A model generated the notes under the pieces. It was not told where the DNA came from. It saw nothing but the letters and a program-made list of their open reading frames with translations, and did not search any database. From Candidatus Blautia stercorigallinarum (GTDB lineage: Bacteria; Bacillota; Clostridia; Lachnospirales; Lachnospiraceae): DNA of 57,197 bases. Positions 49,754-57,197 of the stretch are shown piece after piece. A program made the position numbers and the translations under genes. Location of the stretch: positions 1 to 57,197 of the forward strand of contig DXIQ01000071.1 of NCBI GenBank assembly GCA_019112785.1, written 5' to 3'. Positions within the stretch are counted from its first letter, which is position 1. Every line of letters starts with the position of its first letter.

Positions 49754-50674
49754 ATGATTGATTCACATATCCATTTGTCTTGTAAATGCTATAACCAGAC
49801 TTTTCCGTATATTGGCTATGATGGGACAAAATTCACAATAGTTGCAGATGGGCGGCGTGATGCATTGATTGACGAGATGAAAAGCCGAGGCATTTCATGC
49901 TGTATAGAGCCTGCGATTGATGTTGATTCGAACGAGCTGCTCCTTAAACTGAGTAAAGAATGCGATGGCTTCATTTATCCGGCGGTAGGCAATCATCCTA
50001 CTCGCTGTATTAACTCAAAGCTTATGGATTTCAAAAGGGTAAGGAAATTCTCTGAAGGAGATGGAATCATAGCAATCGGTGAAACGGGACTTGATTATCA
50101 CTATGAAAGAAAAGATCAGCATCGCTTAAAGCAGAAGATCTGGTTTCAATGGCAAATCAATCTGGCAGATAAACTGGGTTTTCCGCTGATTCTGCATATC
50201 AGGCAGGCTGATGAAGATGCTGTTAAAATTCTTCGCAAAAACCAGAAAAAACTGCATGGTGGTGTTTGCCATTGCTTCTGCGGCGGAGCGGATATCGCCA
50301 AGATATACACGGAAGAGTTTGGACTGTGTCTGGGTATCGGCGGAACATTGCTTATGAAGCCTGAGTATATGAGACAGTTGGAAGAAGCGGTAATTGCAAC
50401 TCCAATAGAATACCTGCTTCTTGAGACTGACGGTCCGTATGTTAAACCGGAAAGACCGGATGATGTCACGGGAAAAAGGTGGACAAAGGCTCGCAATACA
50501 AGTCTGATTCTTCCGGCTGTTGCTGAGAAGATAGCATACCTGAAAGGGATTCCTGTTGAAGAAGTTTTGAGGATAACAGAAGAGAATACAAAGAGAGTAT
50601 TTAAAATTGAATGCGTCGGATGTGGAAGCTGCTGTGTATGCGGTCATTCAAGAACAGCTGAAGCAGGCGGCTGA
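49754..50674 (+). CDS. TatD-like hydrolase, C-terminus run on into recombinase remnant
   Basis: 306 residues. Metal-site motifs: DSHIHLS, AIGETGLDYHYE, LILHIRQAD, VCHCFCGGA and LLLETDGPYVKP. Unlike the chromosomal TatD at 11249, it has an insertion after the first HxH (YNQTFPYIGYDGTKF). Normal TatD proteins end near RVFKI; here the frame continues ~20 residues (ECVGCGSCCVCGHSRTAEAG) through sequence that, in another frame, encodes a serine recombinase remnant. This marks a DNA junction at about 50600. It has ATG 49754 after AAGGCGG. Confidence 0.85.
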   Translation: MIDSHIHLSCKCYNQTFPYIGYDGTKFTIVADGRRDALIDEMKSRGISCCIEPAIDVDSNELLLKLSKECDGFIYPAVGNHPTRCINSKLMDFKRVRKFSEGDGIIAIGETGLDYHYERKDQHRLKQKIWFQWQINLADKLGFPLILHIRQADEDAVKILRKNQKKLHGGVCHCFCGGADIAKIYTEEFGLCLGIGGTLLMKPEYMRQLEEAVIATPIEYLLLETDGPYVKPERPDDVTGKRWTKARNTSLILPAVAEKIAYLKGIPVEEVLRITEENTKRVFKIECVGCGSCCVCGHSRTAEAGG

Positions 50675-51140
50675 CATGGAAGAGGTCATGGAGCGGCTGA
50701 AGGGCGGCAGCGGTGAACGGAATCGTCTGGAACCCTTCAATGCACGGATCAGTAATATCATGCAGGAAATCACAAAGACGAATACCAGACGGCAGGGGTT
50801 ATATGAGAATTTCGTTTCCGGGATGCTGGATGAATCGGAATACCAGTATGCGAAGAAGGAATATGATGACCGAATCGGAAAGCTGAACAGGGAGCTTGAT
50901 GAAGCGCGGAAGGAAAAGGAACAGTTTGAATCTGTGTTTTCCAAAGATAACGGCTGGCTTCAGTGGATCCATATGGCGGACGATGCGCAGGAACTTACGG
51001 ATGATATGATTGGCAGGCTTGTCGAAGTTGTGAAGATCTATGAGGATTGCCGCGTGGAGGTTGTGCTGAATTATTCGGATGACAGGGACAGGCAGGCAAC
51101 GCTTTTGAAGGAGATGGAGGCAGATCATGGTAATTGCTAA
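50607..51140 (+). pseudogene. C-terminal remnant of a large serine recombinase
   Basis: 177 residues matching the helical/coiled-coil C-terminus of large serine recombinases: NASDVEAAVYAVIQEQLKQA, IMQEITKTNTRRQGLYENFV, then LTDDMIGRLVEVVKIYEDCR and RVEVVLNYSDDR. The resolvase catalytic domain and zinc ribbon are absent. It overlaps the intact recombinase downstream by 14 bases, as in tandem recombinase pairs. Its N-terminal part was probably replaced when the cargo region was joined on. Confidence 0.8.
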
Positions 51141-52737
51141 ATATATCCGTCTGTCGCAGGCAGACCAGGACGTGATGAAAAAAGAGAACAAGACGGAGAG
51201 TGAGAGCATTGCACACCAGAGGGATCTGATCCAGCGGTACATCAATTCGCATTCCGACCTGAAGGGCTGTGAGGTCAGGGAGTTTTATGATGACGGGTAC
51301 AGCGGAACTAATTTTAAGCGGCCTTCATTTGAAAGACTCCTGGAGCAGATCAAAAAGGGTGAGATTGGCTGTGTAATCGTGAAGGACTTCTCACGCTTTG
51401 GACGTGATTATATTGAACTGGGCGACTATCTGGAACGAATCTTTCCGTTTCTGGGCGTACGGTTTATCTCCGTCAATGACAGTTATGACAGCAACGATTA
51501 TAAGGGAACCACGGGTGGGCTGGATGTGGTGTTGAAGAATATCGTTTATGATTTCTACAGTAAAGATCTGTCCGTGAAGGTGACAACGGCGAAACGGGCT
51601 AAAATGAAGCGTGGAGAATATATTGGTGGCCATGTACCATATGGATTGCTCAGGGATCCTGCGGATAAACACAAGCTGATCATCGATCCAGAGGCTGCTC
51701 CTGTTGTCAGAGAGATATTTGAGTGCGCTATCAGCGGAATGAGACTGATTGATATTGCAAGGCAGCTCAATGAGAAGGGATATGAGACACCGGCCAGATA
51801 CTTCCAGCGGAAGCATCCTGATAAGAACATTTACAAAAATACTTCCAGAATGGATTGTTGGAATGATAATTCTGTAAGAAGGCTGCTGAAGCAGGAAATG
51901 TATTATGGGGCTGTGGTTCAGCACAAGCGTGAAGGCATTGGTGTTGGATGGAAACATTCCGTGGCGGTTCCGAAGGAAGACCAGATGATCGTGGAAGGAA
52001 AGCATCCGGGGATTGTTACAAAGGAAGAGTTCCTGCGGGCACAGAAGATTTTCAGAAAGCGCAGAGAGACAAAGCGTGTGGTGGAAAAGACGTATCCTCT
52101 GTGGAGAAAGGTCAAGTGCGGAACCTGCGGACGGGCTATGCCGATGAAGAGCGGCGTGGTCAGAGGGGTGGATTACCGGTATTTCTATTGTCCTCATGCT
52201 ACGGTCCAGACGGGGGAAGGCGGATGCACGAAAGAGTTTATGCGTGAGGATGTCCTGAATGATGTGGTCTGGGGTTCCGTAAAGGGGTTGCTTTCGGCAG
52301 CAGGTGACGCAAAGAAGAGGATTGGAAAGAAGCAGACTGCGGCAGAGAAGAACAACGCCGGCATGGTGAAAAAGCTGGCTGACCTGCAGAAGAAAAAGGC
52401 AAAGTGCGAAGCGGAACGGTTCACGAATATGGATCAGTTCATGGCGGGCAATCTGGATAAGGAAGTGTACCAGAAAAAGCGCAGTGAGTTGACGCAGGAA
52501 GCGGAGCGCCTGGATGGAATGATCGCTGATTTGGAAGCCAAGCTTCAGGAAATGGAGATTGTCCGGGATGACGGGACAAAAGCCCTGATGGAGACCGTGG
52601 AACACTTTTCCGAGGCAACGGAGCTTGACCAGAAGATTGTCGATGCACTGATTGAAAAGGTGATGGTATATGACCTTGAGCATGTGGAGATTCAGTGGAA
52701 GTTCTCGGATGATGTGCGGAAGCTTTTGAAGGGCTGA
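51127..52737 (+). CDS. Large serine recombinase (site-specific integrase)
   Basis: 536 residues. The resolvase domain begins AKYIRLSQADQD with the nucleophile Ser10, followed by FYDDGYSGTNFKRPSFERLL and VIVKDFSRFGRDYIELG, the catalytic Arg segment. The recombinase domain (GGHVPYGLLRD; NDNSVRRLLKQEMYYGAVV) and zinc ribbon (KCGTCGRAM, FYCPH, GCTKE) follow. The C-terminus ends with a coiled coil and DALIEKVMVYDLEHVEIQW. It likely integrates or excises the element. GGAGATGGAGG lies before the ATG. Confidence 0.95.
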   Translation: MVIAKYIRLSQADQDVMKKENKTESESIAHQRDLIQRYINSHSDLKGCEVREFYDDGYSGTNFKRPSFERLLEQIKKGEIGCVIVKDFSRFGRDYIELGDYLERIFPFLGVRFISVNDSYDSNDYKGTTGGLDVVLKNIVYDFYSKDLSVKVTTAKRAKMKRGEYIGGHVPYGLLRDPADKHKLIIDPEAAPVVREIFECAISGMRLIDIARQLNEKGYETPARYFQRKHPDKNIYKNTSRMDCWNDNSVRRLLKQEMYYGAVVQHKREGIGVGWKHSVAVPKEDQMIVEGKHPGIVTKEEFLRAQKIFRKRRETKRVVEKTYPLWRKVKCGTCGRAMPMKSGVVRGVDYRYFYCPHATVQTGEGGCTKEFMREDVLNDVVWGSVKGLLSAAGDAKKRIGKKQTAAEKNNAGMVKKLADLQKKKAKCEAERFTNMDQFMAGNLDKEVYQKKRSELTQEAERLDGMIADLEAKLQEMEIVRDDGTKALMETVEHFSEATELDQKIVDALIEKVMVYDLEHVEIQWKFSDDVRKLLKG

Positions 52738-52745
52738 TGATATGG

Positions 52746-52780
52746 AGCCGGTTGGAGAAATCTGACCGGCTTCTTTTTTT
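52746..52780 (+). terminator. Intrinsic terminator after the recombinase
   Basis: AGCCGGT (52746-52752) pairs with ACCGGCT (52765-52771), followed by TCTTTTTTT. Confidence 0.85.
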
Positions 52781-52866
52781 AATTTCCGGCTGTTCAGACC
52801 GATGATTCTGTGCTATACTGAATTGAGTTATAAGTCAAGTAATTGAGATAAGCGGCGAGGAAGAAT

Positions 52867-53079
52867 ATGCTGAAGAATAATATTGAAATGGATGTGAAGA
52901 TGCGGTGCATAGAGAAATCGACCACTCAGGCGAAGATAGCGGAGAACATCGGCACATCACCGTCGTATGTGAATAAGATCGTTCGCAGTAAAGAGCAGAT
53001 CATGAACAAGACCTTCCTGGCCATGATGGAGGATCTGGGCTTTGATGTGGAACTGCATTATGTGGAGAGGGAGGAATGA
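52867..53079 (+). CDS. Small helix-turn-helix protein at the island right end
   Basis: 70 residues. HTH segment STTQAKIAENIGTSPSYVNK followed by IVRSKEQIMNKTFLAMMEDL: XRE-like fold without the usual C-terminal dimer helix. It lies beside the recombinase, where small regulators or excision-directionality proteins are often found; its exact job is not shown. A short coupled reading frame (53076-53150, 24 residues) overlaps its stop but ends at the junction with the helicase remnant and looks truncated. Confidence 0.75.
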   Translation: MLKNNIEMDVKMRCIEKSTTQAKIAENIGTSPSYVNKIVRSKEQIMNKTFLAMMEDLGFDVELHYVEREE

Positions 53080-53150
53080 GAGAAACGCTGAATCAGAGAC
53101 GGGCTAGAAGAATTGCGAACAAACTGCAAACTTTTTATTGTCCCTATTGA

Positions 53151-53996
53151 CAATACGCTGATGAGGCACACCGATTGCACCAGTACAAGAACATTTCATA
53201 TATGGGAGCATTTAAAAAGAGCTGTGAACGGATCGGATTAACTACAGAAAACGATGAGCTGGATTGGATCCTGCATCAATGTAAATGTCCGGTACTGTTT
53301 TATGATGAAATGCAAGTAGTCGGTCCATCTGGTATTGATGTAAAAAGATTTCAAAATAAAATGCGAAGAGAACAGTCAAAAAGGATACTATCTTATTACA
53401 ATCTTCTTACACAAATGCGGGTAAAAGGCGGAAACGATTATATAACCTATGTGAAAGATCTTTTAAAAGGGTGTGTGAAAGAGAAAAAAACTTTTGTAGA
53501 TTATGAGCTGAAATTAGTGACAGATTTCGAAAAGTTTAATAACCTGATGTACCGAAAAGAAAAAGAAGTTCAATTGGTAAGAATGGCGGCCGGATATGCA
53601 TGGGACTGGATCAGTAAAAAGAACAAATCTTTGTACGATATCGAAATCCAGGGAATAAAAAAACAGTGGAATCATTGTACTGAAGGCTGGGTGCTTTCTG
53701 AAGGGGCAATTGATGAAGTAGGCTGTATCCATTCTGTTCAGGGCTATGACTTAAATTATGGATTTATTATTATAGGCAACGAGATTGGATATGATGCTGT
53801 TAAGAAAAAAATAATAATTAGACCTGAAAACTATTTTGACCAAAACGGAAAAAGAACAGCAGAATATGAAGAACTTAGGGAATATGTCCAGCATATTTAC
53901 TATGTACTGATGACCAGAGGCATCCACGGCACATACCTTTATGTGTGCGATCCTGCTTTAAAAGAATATATTTCACAATATGTAGATACAGAGTAA
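53151..53996 (+). pseudogene. C-terminal fragment of the interrupted DUF2075 helicase
   Basis: Directly after a TGA at 53148 the frame reads QYADEAHRLHQYKNISYMG, the Walker B/DEAH motif II of DUF2075 helicases. It continues LDWILHQCKCPVLFYDEMQ, then VVGPSGIDVKRF, through to MTRGIHGTYLYVCDPALKEY, the conserved C-terminal motif. Walker A and everything before motif II are missing. The GIY-YIG N-terminus of the same kind of protein is at 18973, on the other side of the island. A TTG at 53175 could start a shortened product, but without the P-loop it would not be a helicase. Confidence 0.85.
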
Positions 53997-54017
53997 CCGG
54001 GAAAGGGGACAAAAATC

Positions 54018-54356
54018 ATGAAACAGGAAACAATTCACGAAGTATTGAAGTTTCGGGATGAACGGAACTGGAAACAGTTTCATAATCCGAAAGACCTGGC
54101 AATTTCTATCAGTTTGGAGGCGGCAGAACTGCTAGAAATCTTTCAGTGGAGCGCAGATGATGTCTGGTGCAAGGACAAAATGGAAAAAATCAGGGAAGAG
54201 CTGGCAGACGTATTAAATTATTGTATTCTAATGGCGGATACATGCGGACTGGATATGGATGAGATCATTCAGGAAAAAGTCAGAAAAAACGGAGAAAAAT
54301 ATCCGGTGGAAAAAGCATACGGGCATAAAGAAAAGTATACAGAGTTGGGAAAGTAG
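54018..54356 (+). CDS. MazG-like nucleotide pyrophosphohydrolase
   Basis: 112 residues. The motif LEAAELLEIFQW, then EKIREELADVLNYCILMAD fits the MazG/RS21-C6 EAAE...ExxD metal site that hydrolyses (d)NTPs to monophosphates. Size equals single-domain MazG-like enzymes. GGGGAC lies before the ATG. The gene lies 21 bases after the DUF2075 fragment, a common neighbour pair, and so marks the original chromosomal context of the insertion target. Confidence 0.9.
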   Translation: MKQETIHEVLKFRDERNWKQFHNPKDLAISISLEAAELLEIFQWSADDVWCKDKMEKIREELADVLNYCILMADTCGLDMDEIIQEKVRKNGEKYPVEKAYGHKEKYTELGK

Positions 54357-54364
54357 ATATTACA

Positions 54365-54463
54365 ATGGGAGAGACTAGGGCGAATATGACATGGGATGAA
54401 AATAAGATTGCAACAGTGAGTGAGTATGATTTTCTGCTGAAAGACAATAGCCTGGAATTGTAG
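54365..54463 (+). pseudogene. Possible 32-residue small ORF or gene remnant
   Basis: Reads MGETRANMTWDENKIATVSE and on to a stop, ending KDNSLEL. There is no good ribosome site, and the abrupt end suggests a remnant of a larger gene. Uncertain. Confidence 0.25.
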
Positions 54464-54494
54464 TATGTATTTGCTTACACCGGAGGAAATTTTT

Positions 54495-56174
54495 ATGAGT
54501 GACTGGAAAGACTTGTTTCAGGAGCATATTCTTGATCGTGGAGAGTCGTATTACTTTGATGGCGCAGTTCTGGAACTCCATAAAACAGAACATGGATATC
54601 ATGGGGTTGTAGAGGGGACGGAGGATTACGAAGTCGATATTGAGATGGAAGGGGGACGGATCTGTGAGATGTACTGCTCCTGCCCCTACGCAGAAGGTGG
54701 AAATAATTGTAAGCATATGGCAGCCGTTCTCTTTGAGATTGAGGAACAGAGTGAAGAGGATATTCTGACAGAAGAGACTTGTCAGGATGATCAGGAACAA
54801 GAAGTGGAAGAAATTATTGAAAGGATTCCGGAAGAGGAATTACGCTCCTTTGTAAAGGAGATTGCTGCGCAGAATAGTGAGATACGGAATATACTTATGA
54901 CCAGATATGCGGTAAAGATAGATGAGAAACAGATGGATCTGTTGAAACAGGGCGTAAACCAGCACGTATGGGAGTACGGCGACAGGAGCGGTTATATTGA
55001 TTACCGGAATGCCTGGGATTTTTGCTGGGCGCTGGAGAATTATCTGGAAGATAAAGTAGATACATTGATTGATCGAAAATGCTATCGGCAGGCATTTGAA
55101 CTGACAAACTATGTTTTCAGAACCATCGGAAATATAGATATCGATGATTCCGACGGCGGCACATCCCAGGTCGCAAATGCATGTTATGATAAATGGAAAG
55201 AAATACTGGAGAATTGCAGTGAAGAAGAAAAAAACGAAATGTTTTCCTGGTTTATGAGCCATCTGTCATGCAATTACGTGATAGATTACCTGGAAGATTA
55301 TATGGAAGATTTCCTGACTCATGAATTTCAGAACAGGGAAATGTTAGAAAAAATGCTGAAGGATCTGGATGAAAGGATAGAAATGCAGGCGTTGTCCACG
55401 GACTGTGGAAGTACATGGAGCGTTCGCCACGGCTATGAAAATAATATTATAAAGCGGTTGGAACTCATGGAACGGCTGGATTTTCCGGAGGAAGAAATCA
55501 GAGAATACCGCAGGCGACATTGGAGATTTTCGGCGGTAAGAGAGCTGGAAATACAGGAGAACCTTGACAATGGCAATCTGGATGAGGCAATCCGGATATT
55601 GCAGGAAAGTAAAACTCTGGATAAAGAGTATCCGGGGCTGGTTGCCCGGTACAGCGAGCAATTGATTTCTATATATGAAACACAGCCGGATAAAGAAGGG
55701 TACAAAAAAGAACTGCTGTATTATGTCTTTGAGTGTCCGCAAAATAATCTGGTACATATTTATAAACTCAAAGAGGTCTGCACAGATAAGGAGTGGGAGG
55801 ATTATAGGGAACAGATTCTGAAAAATCCTAAAAATTATAATATCCTGTATCCATTTATGGAGAAAGAAGGAATGTACGAATCCATGCTGGAGTGTATTAG
55901 AAAAGAAACGTTCATTTATAATCTGGATAAATATGAAAAAGTGCTGAAAGAGAAATTTCCGGATCAGGTACGGGATATCTATATTTCTTATCTGCGCCAT
56001 GAAGCGGAAAGGGCAGGTAATCGAAAACGGTACAGAGAATTAATGAAATATTTGAAAAAGATCCGAAGATATCCGGGTGGGAAAGAAAAAGCGTCTGAGA
56101 TTGCAGAGAACTGGCGGGGAATGTATTACCGAAGGACGGCTATGATGGATGAAATGCGGAAAGCGGGGTTTTAA
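54495..56174 (+). CDS. SWIM zinc-finger protein with helical-repeat C-terminus
   Basis: 559 residues from ATG 54495, nine bases after GGAGG. The N-terminal SWIM finger CSCPYAEGGNNCKHMAAV (CxC...CxH, about residues 61-75) binds zinc and usually contacts DNA or protein. An acidic linker with EEVEEII-like helices follows; the rest is a long alpha-helical, TPR-like solenoid (NLDEAIRILQESKTLDKEYP). Such SWIM proteins are common in Firmicutes, often of unknown role. No partner gene is evident nearby. Confidence 0.85.
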   Translation: MSDWKDLFQEHILDRGESYYFDGAVLELHKTEHGYHGVVEGTEDYEVDIEMEGGRICEMYCSCPYAEGGNNCKHMAAVLFEIEEQSEEDILTEETCQDDQEQEVEEIIERIPEEELRSFVKEIAAQNSEIRNILMTRYAVKIDEKQMDLLKQGVNQHVWEYGDRSGYIDYRNAWDFCWALENYLEDKVDTLIDRKCYRQAFELTNYVFRTIGNIDIDDSDGGTSQVANACYDKWKEILENCSEEEKNEMFSWFMSHLSCNYVIDYLEDYMEDFLTHEFQNREMLEKMLKDLDERIEMQALSTDCGSTWSVRHGYENNIIKRLELMERLDFPEEEIREYRRRHWRFSAVRELEIQENLDNGNLDEAIRILQESKTLDKEYPGLVARYSEQLISIYETQPDKEGYKKELLYYVFECPQNNLVHIYKLKEVCTDKEWEDYREQILKNPKNYNILYPFMEKEGMYESMLECIRKETFIYNLDKYEKVLKEKFPDQVRDIYISYLRHEAERAGNRKRYRELMKYLKKIRRYPGGKEKASEIAENWRGMYYRRTAMMDEMRKAGF

Positions 56175-56294
56175 GAATAGAGATACGGGAGTCCTGGAAG
56201 GGAAAAATTGTAGTTAGAGACATTATCACTGATCTGCAGACAGGACTTGTGAGTAAGTCTTGAAATGAGAAGGATTACGAAAAGGGGAATGAAA

Positions 56295-56804
56295 ATGATC
56301 GCACCTAGAAAGATAAGGTATGAAGCGAAGAAAAAAAGAGATGAAAATTATGAATTCCGCATTTACCTGAAAGGGAATGCTGATGAAAGGGAATTAGACG
56401 AACAGTTTCACAGGCTGCATAAAGAGTTATTTGACGTATATGACTGCAGCAGATGTAGAAACTGCTGCAAGATGTACCATGGGAGTATCCCGGAAGAAGA
56501 TCTTGCTAGAGATGCGGAATATATGAAACTTACAAAAGAGCAATTTATGGAAAAATATTTGATGGAAGGTGACAGTGAAGACGGATATCAGACAAAAAAC
56601 GTACCCTGTGATTTCCTGGAAGAGAATGGAAATTGTCGTTTGGGTGATTGCAGGCCGGAAAGCTGCAAAAAATATCCGTATACGGATCAGCCGGACAGGT
56701 GGGCGAGTCTTTACAGCGTGCTGGATGTGATCGAGGTCTGTCCGGTGGCATTTGAGATATATGAGAGGCTGAAAAAAGAATATAACTGGATGTATAGAAG
56801 ATGA
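56295..56804 (+). CDS. YkgJ-type cysteine cluster protein
   Basis: 169 residues. CSRCRNCCKMYHGSIPEEDL, then PCDFLEENGNCRLGDCRPES and CKKYPY form the conserved CxxCxxCC...C..C...C.xxP metal-binding pattern of the YkgJ/YcgN family, thought to bind zinc or an iron-sulfur centre. ATG 56295 is preferred over 56265 and 56289 because AAGGGGA then lies at a normal distance. Function unknown; monocistronic, just before spoIIID. Confidence 0.82.
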   Translation: MIAPRKIRYEAKKKRDENYEFRIYLKGNADERELDEQFHRLHKELFDVYDCSRCRNCCKMYHGSIPEEDLARDAEYMKLTKEQFMEKYLMEGDSEDGYQTKNVPCDFLEENGNCRLGDCRPESCKKYPYTDQPDRWASLYSVLDVIEVCPVAFEIYERLKKEYNWMYRR

Positions 56805-56886
56805 AGTAATGCCTTCGAAGTATAGGGGCATGACCCGGAACTATTTTGCATAGATTGTAAAAAGTAGAGATTTCGGGGGATTTTCC

Positions 56887-57141
56887 TTGAAAGATTATAT
56901 CGAAGAGCGTGCTATAGAGATTGCAAATTTCATTATTGAGGAGAAAGCTACGGTAAGGCAGACGGCGAAGAAATTTGGAGTGTCGAAATCTACGGTACAT
57001 AAGGATGTTACTGAGCGCCTTCTCCAGATCAATCCTTCCTTGGCTGCCCGTGCCCGTATAGTATTAGACGTGAATAAATCGGAACGGCATATCCGGGGAG
57101 GACTGGCTACCAGGGAGAAGTATCTGCATCAGCATGGATAA
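56887..57141 (+). CDS. spoIIID: Stage III sporulation transcriptional regulator SpoIIID
   Basis: 84 residues starting at TTG 56887. The helix-turn-helix ATVRQTAKKFGVSKSTVHKD with following VTERLLQINPSLA, and the basic C-terminal stretch HIRGGLATREKYL, are the SpoIIID signature. It controls mother-cell genes together with sigma-E and sigma-K, so this bacterium very likely forms endospores. The ribosome site is a GGGGG stretch six to seven bases upstream. Confidence 0.96.
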   Translation: MKDYIEERAIEIANFIIEEKATVRQTAKKFGVSKSTVHKDVTERLLQINPSLAARARIVLDVNKSERHIRGGLATREKYLHQHG

Positions 57142-57157
57142 AACAGGAAAATGTAAA

Positions 57158-57197
57158 GCGGAAGCAGACTGTACACGGGATGTGCAGCTGCTTTCGC
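57158..57197 (+). terminator. Intrinsic terminator of spoIIID, cut by the window end
   Basis: GCGGAAGCAGACTGTACAC pairs imperfectly with GTGCAGCTGCTTTCGC around GGGAT. The T run, if present, lies beyond the window. Confidence 0.6.

Larger units (their letters stand above)
19165..53150. mobile_element. Integrated island carrying a secretion/toxin and ubiquitin-like conjugation cargo
   Basis: Bounded by two halves of one interrupted DUF2075 helicase gene (18973-~19165 and 53151-53996). It contains phage lysin debris at the left and large serine recombinases with a small HTH gene at the right. The cargo between 19971 and 50650 has its own sigma-like gene and shared promoter motif. No relaxase, VirB4 or phage capsid genes were seen, so it is not a complete conjugative element or phage. 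No att core was found; the edges are accurate only to within tens of bases, and about 250 residues of the target helicase are missing, so a deletion accompanied or followed insertion. Confidence 0.75.

Noticed and set aside
19971-50650. A complete conjugative element (ICE), because of two VirD4/TraG-like genes and a PcfJ-like gene
   Set aside because: No relaxase, VirB4, VirB6 or pilus genes were found, and both coupling-like ATPases lack membrane helices. The neighbours fit a secretion/toxin system better.
51391-52683. 430-residue reading frame on the minus strand opposite the recombinase
   Set aside because: It is the antisense shadow of a clearly conserved serine recombinase, has no ribosome site and shows no recognisable domain.

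Overview
The window looks like a chromosome segment of a spore-forming Clostridia species, most likely Lachnospiraceae. The reasons are strong AGGAGG-type ribosome sites, frequent TTG/GTG starts, a spoIIID gene at the right end, a T-box leader, and glycine and manganese riboswitches. No rRNA, tRNA or CRISPR array was seen.

Positions 1-18740 are ordinary core genome: the start of a MATE exporter (minus strand); a DapF-like racemase coupled to a papain/C39-like protein; a glycine riboswitch with an AGCS symporter; an HPr-like protein; a T-box with metG; a yybP-ykoY manganese riboswitch with a P-type ATPase; an AI-2E family permease and TatD; and an alpha-glucan block (GH13, TetR, GH13, glgB) followed by a metallophosphoesterase. 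A nested palindromic element occurs twice (4754, 18758).

Positions about 19165-53150 are a mobile island that splits a GIY-YIG/DUF2075 helicase gene. The GIY-YIG half lies at 18973, fused to a phage endolysin tail. The helicase half starts again at its DEAH motif at 53151. Two large serine recombinases, one truncated, sit at the right end.

The island cargo (19971-50650) is the main discovery. It encodes a sigma-like protein (minus strand, 21015-21791), two VirD4/TraG-like ATPases, a ClpP-like protease, a P-loop-less AAA-like protein and a 1059-residue FtsK/EssC-type ATPase. It also carries a SprT-like protease, an apparent E2-like protein, a JAMM isopeptidase and an E1/ThiF protein. Next come two small WXG100-like proteins, a WXG-NucB nuclease toxin with a likely immunity protein, a transglutaminase-like protein, ASCH and PcfJ-like proteins, and two membrane metalloproteases. 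It combines a type VII-like secretion/toxin module with a ubiquitin-like conjugation set.

Eleven sites read GGA, 17 bases, then CGTT (once CATT), always 20 bases from GGA to CGTT, at the head of nearly every transcription unit in the island. This is the classic ECF-sigma promoter architecture. I infer that the island sigma factor switches the whole set on together. The XRE regulator gene at 19971 has an ordinary sigma-A promoter instead.

Positions 53151-57197 return to the chromosome: the helicase remnant, a MazG-like pyrophosphohydrolase, a SWIM zinc-finger protein, a YkgJ-type cysteine-cluster protein and spoIIID.
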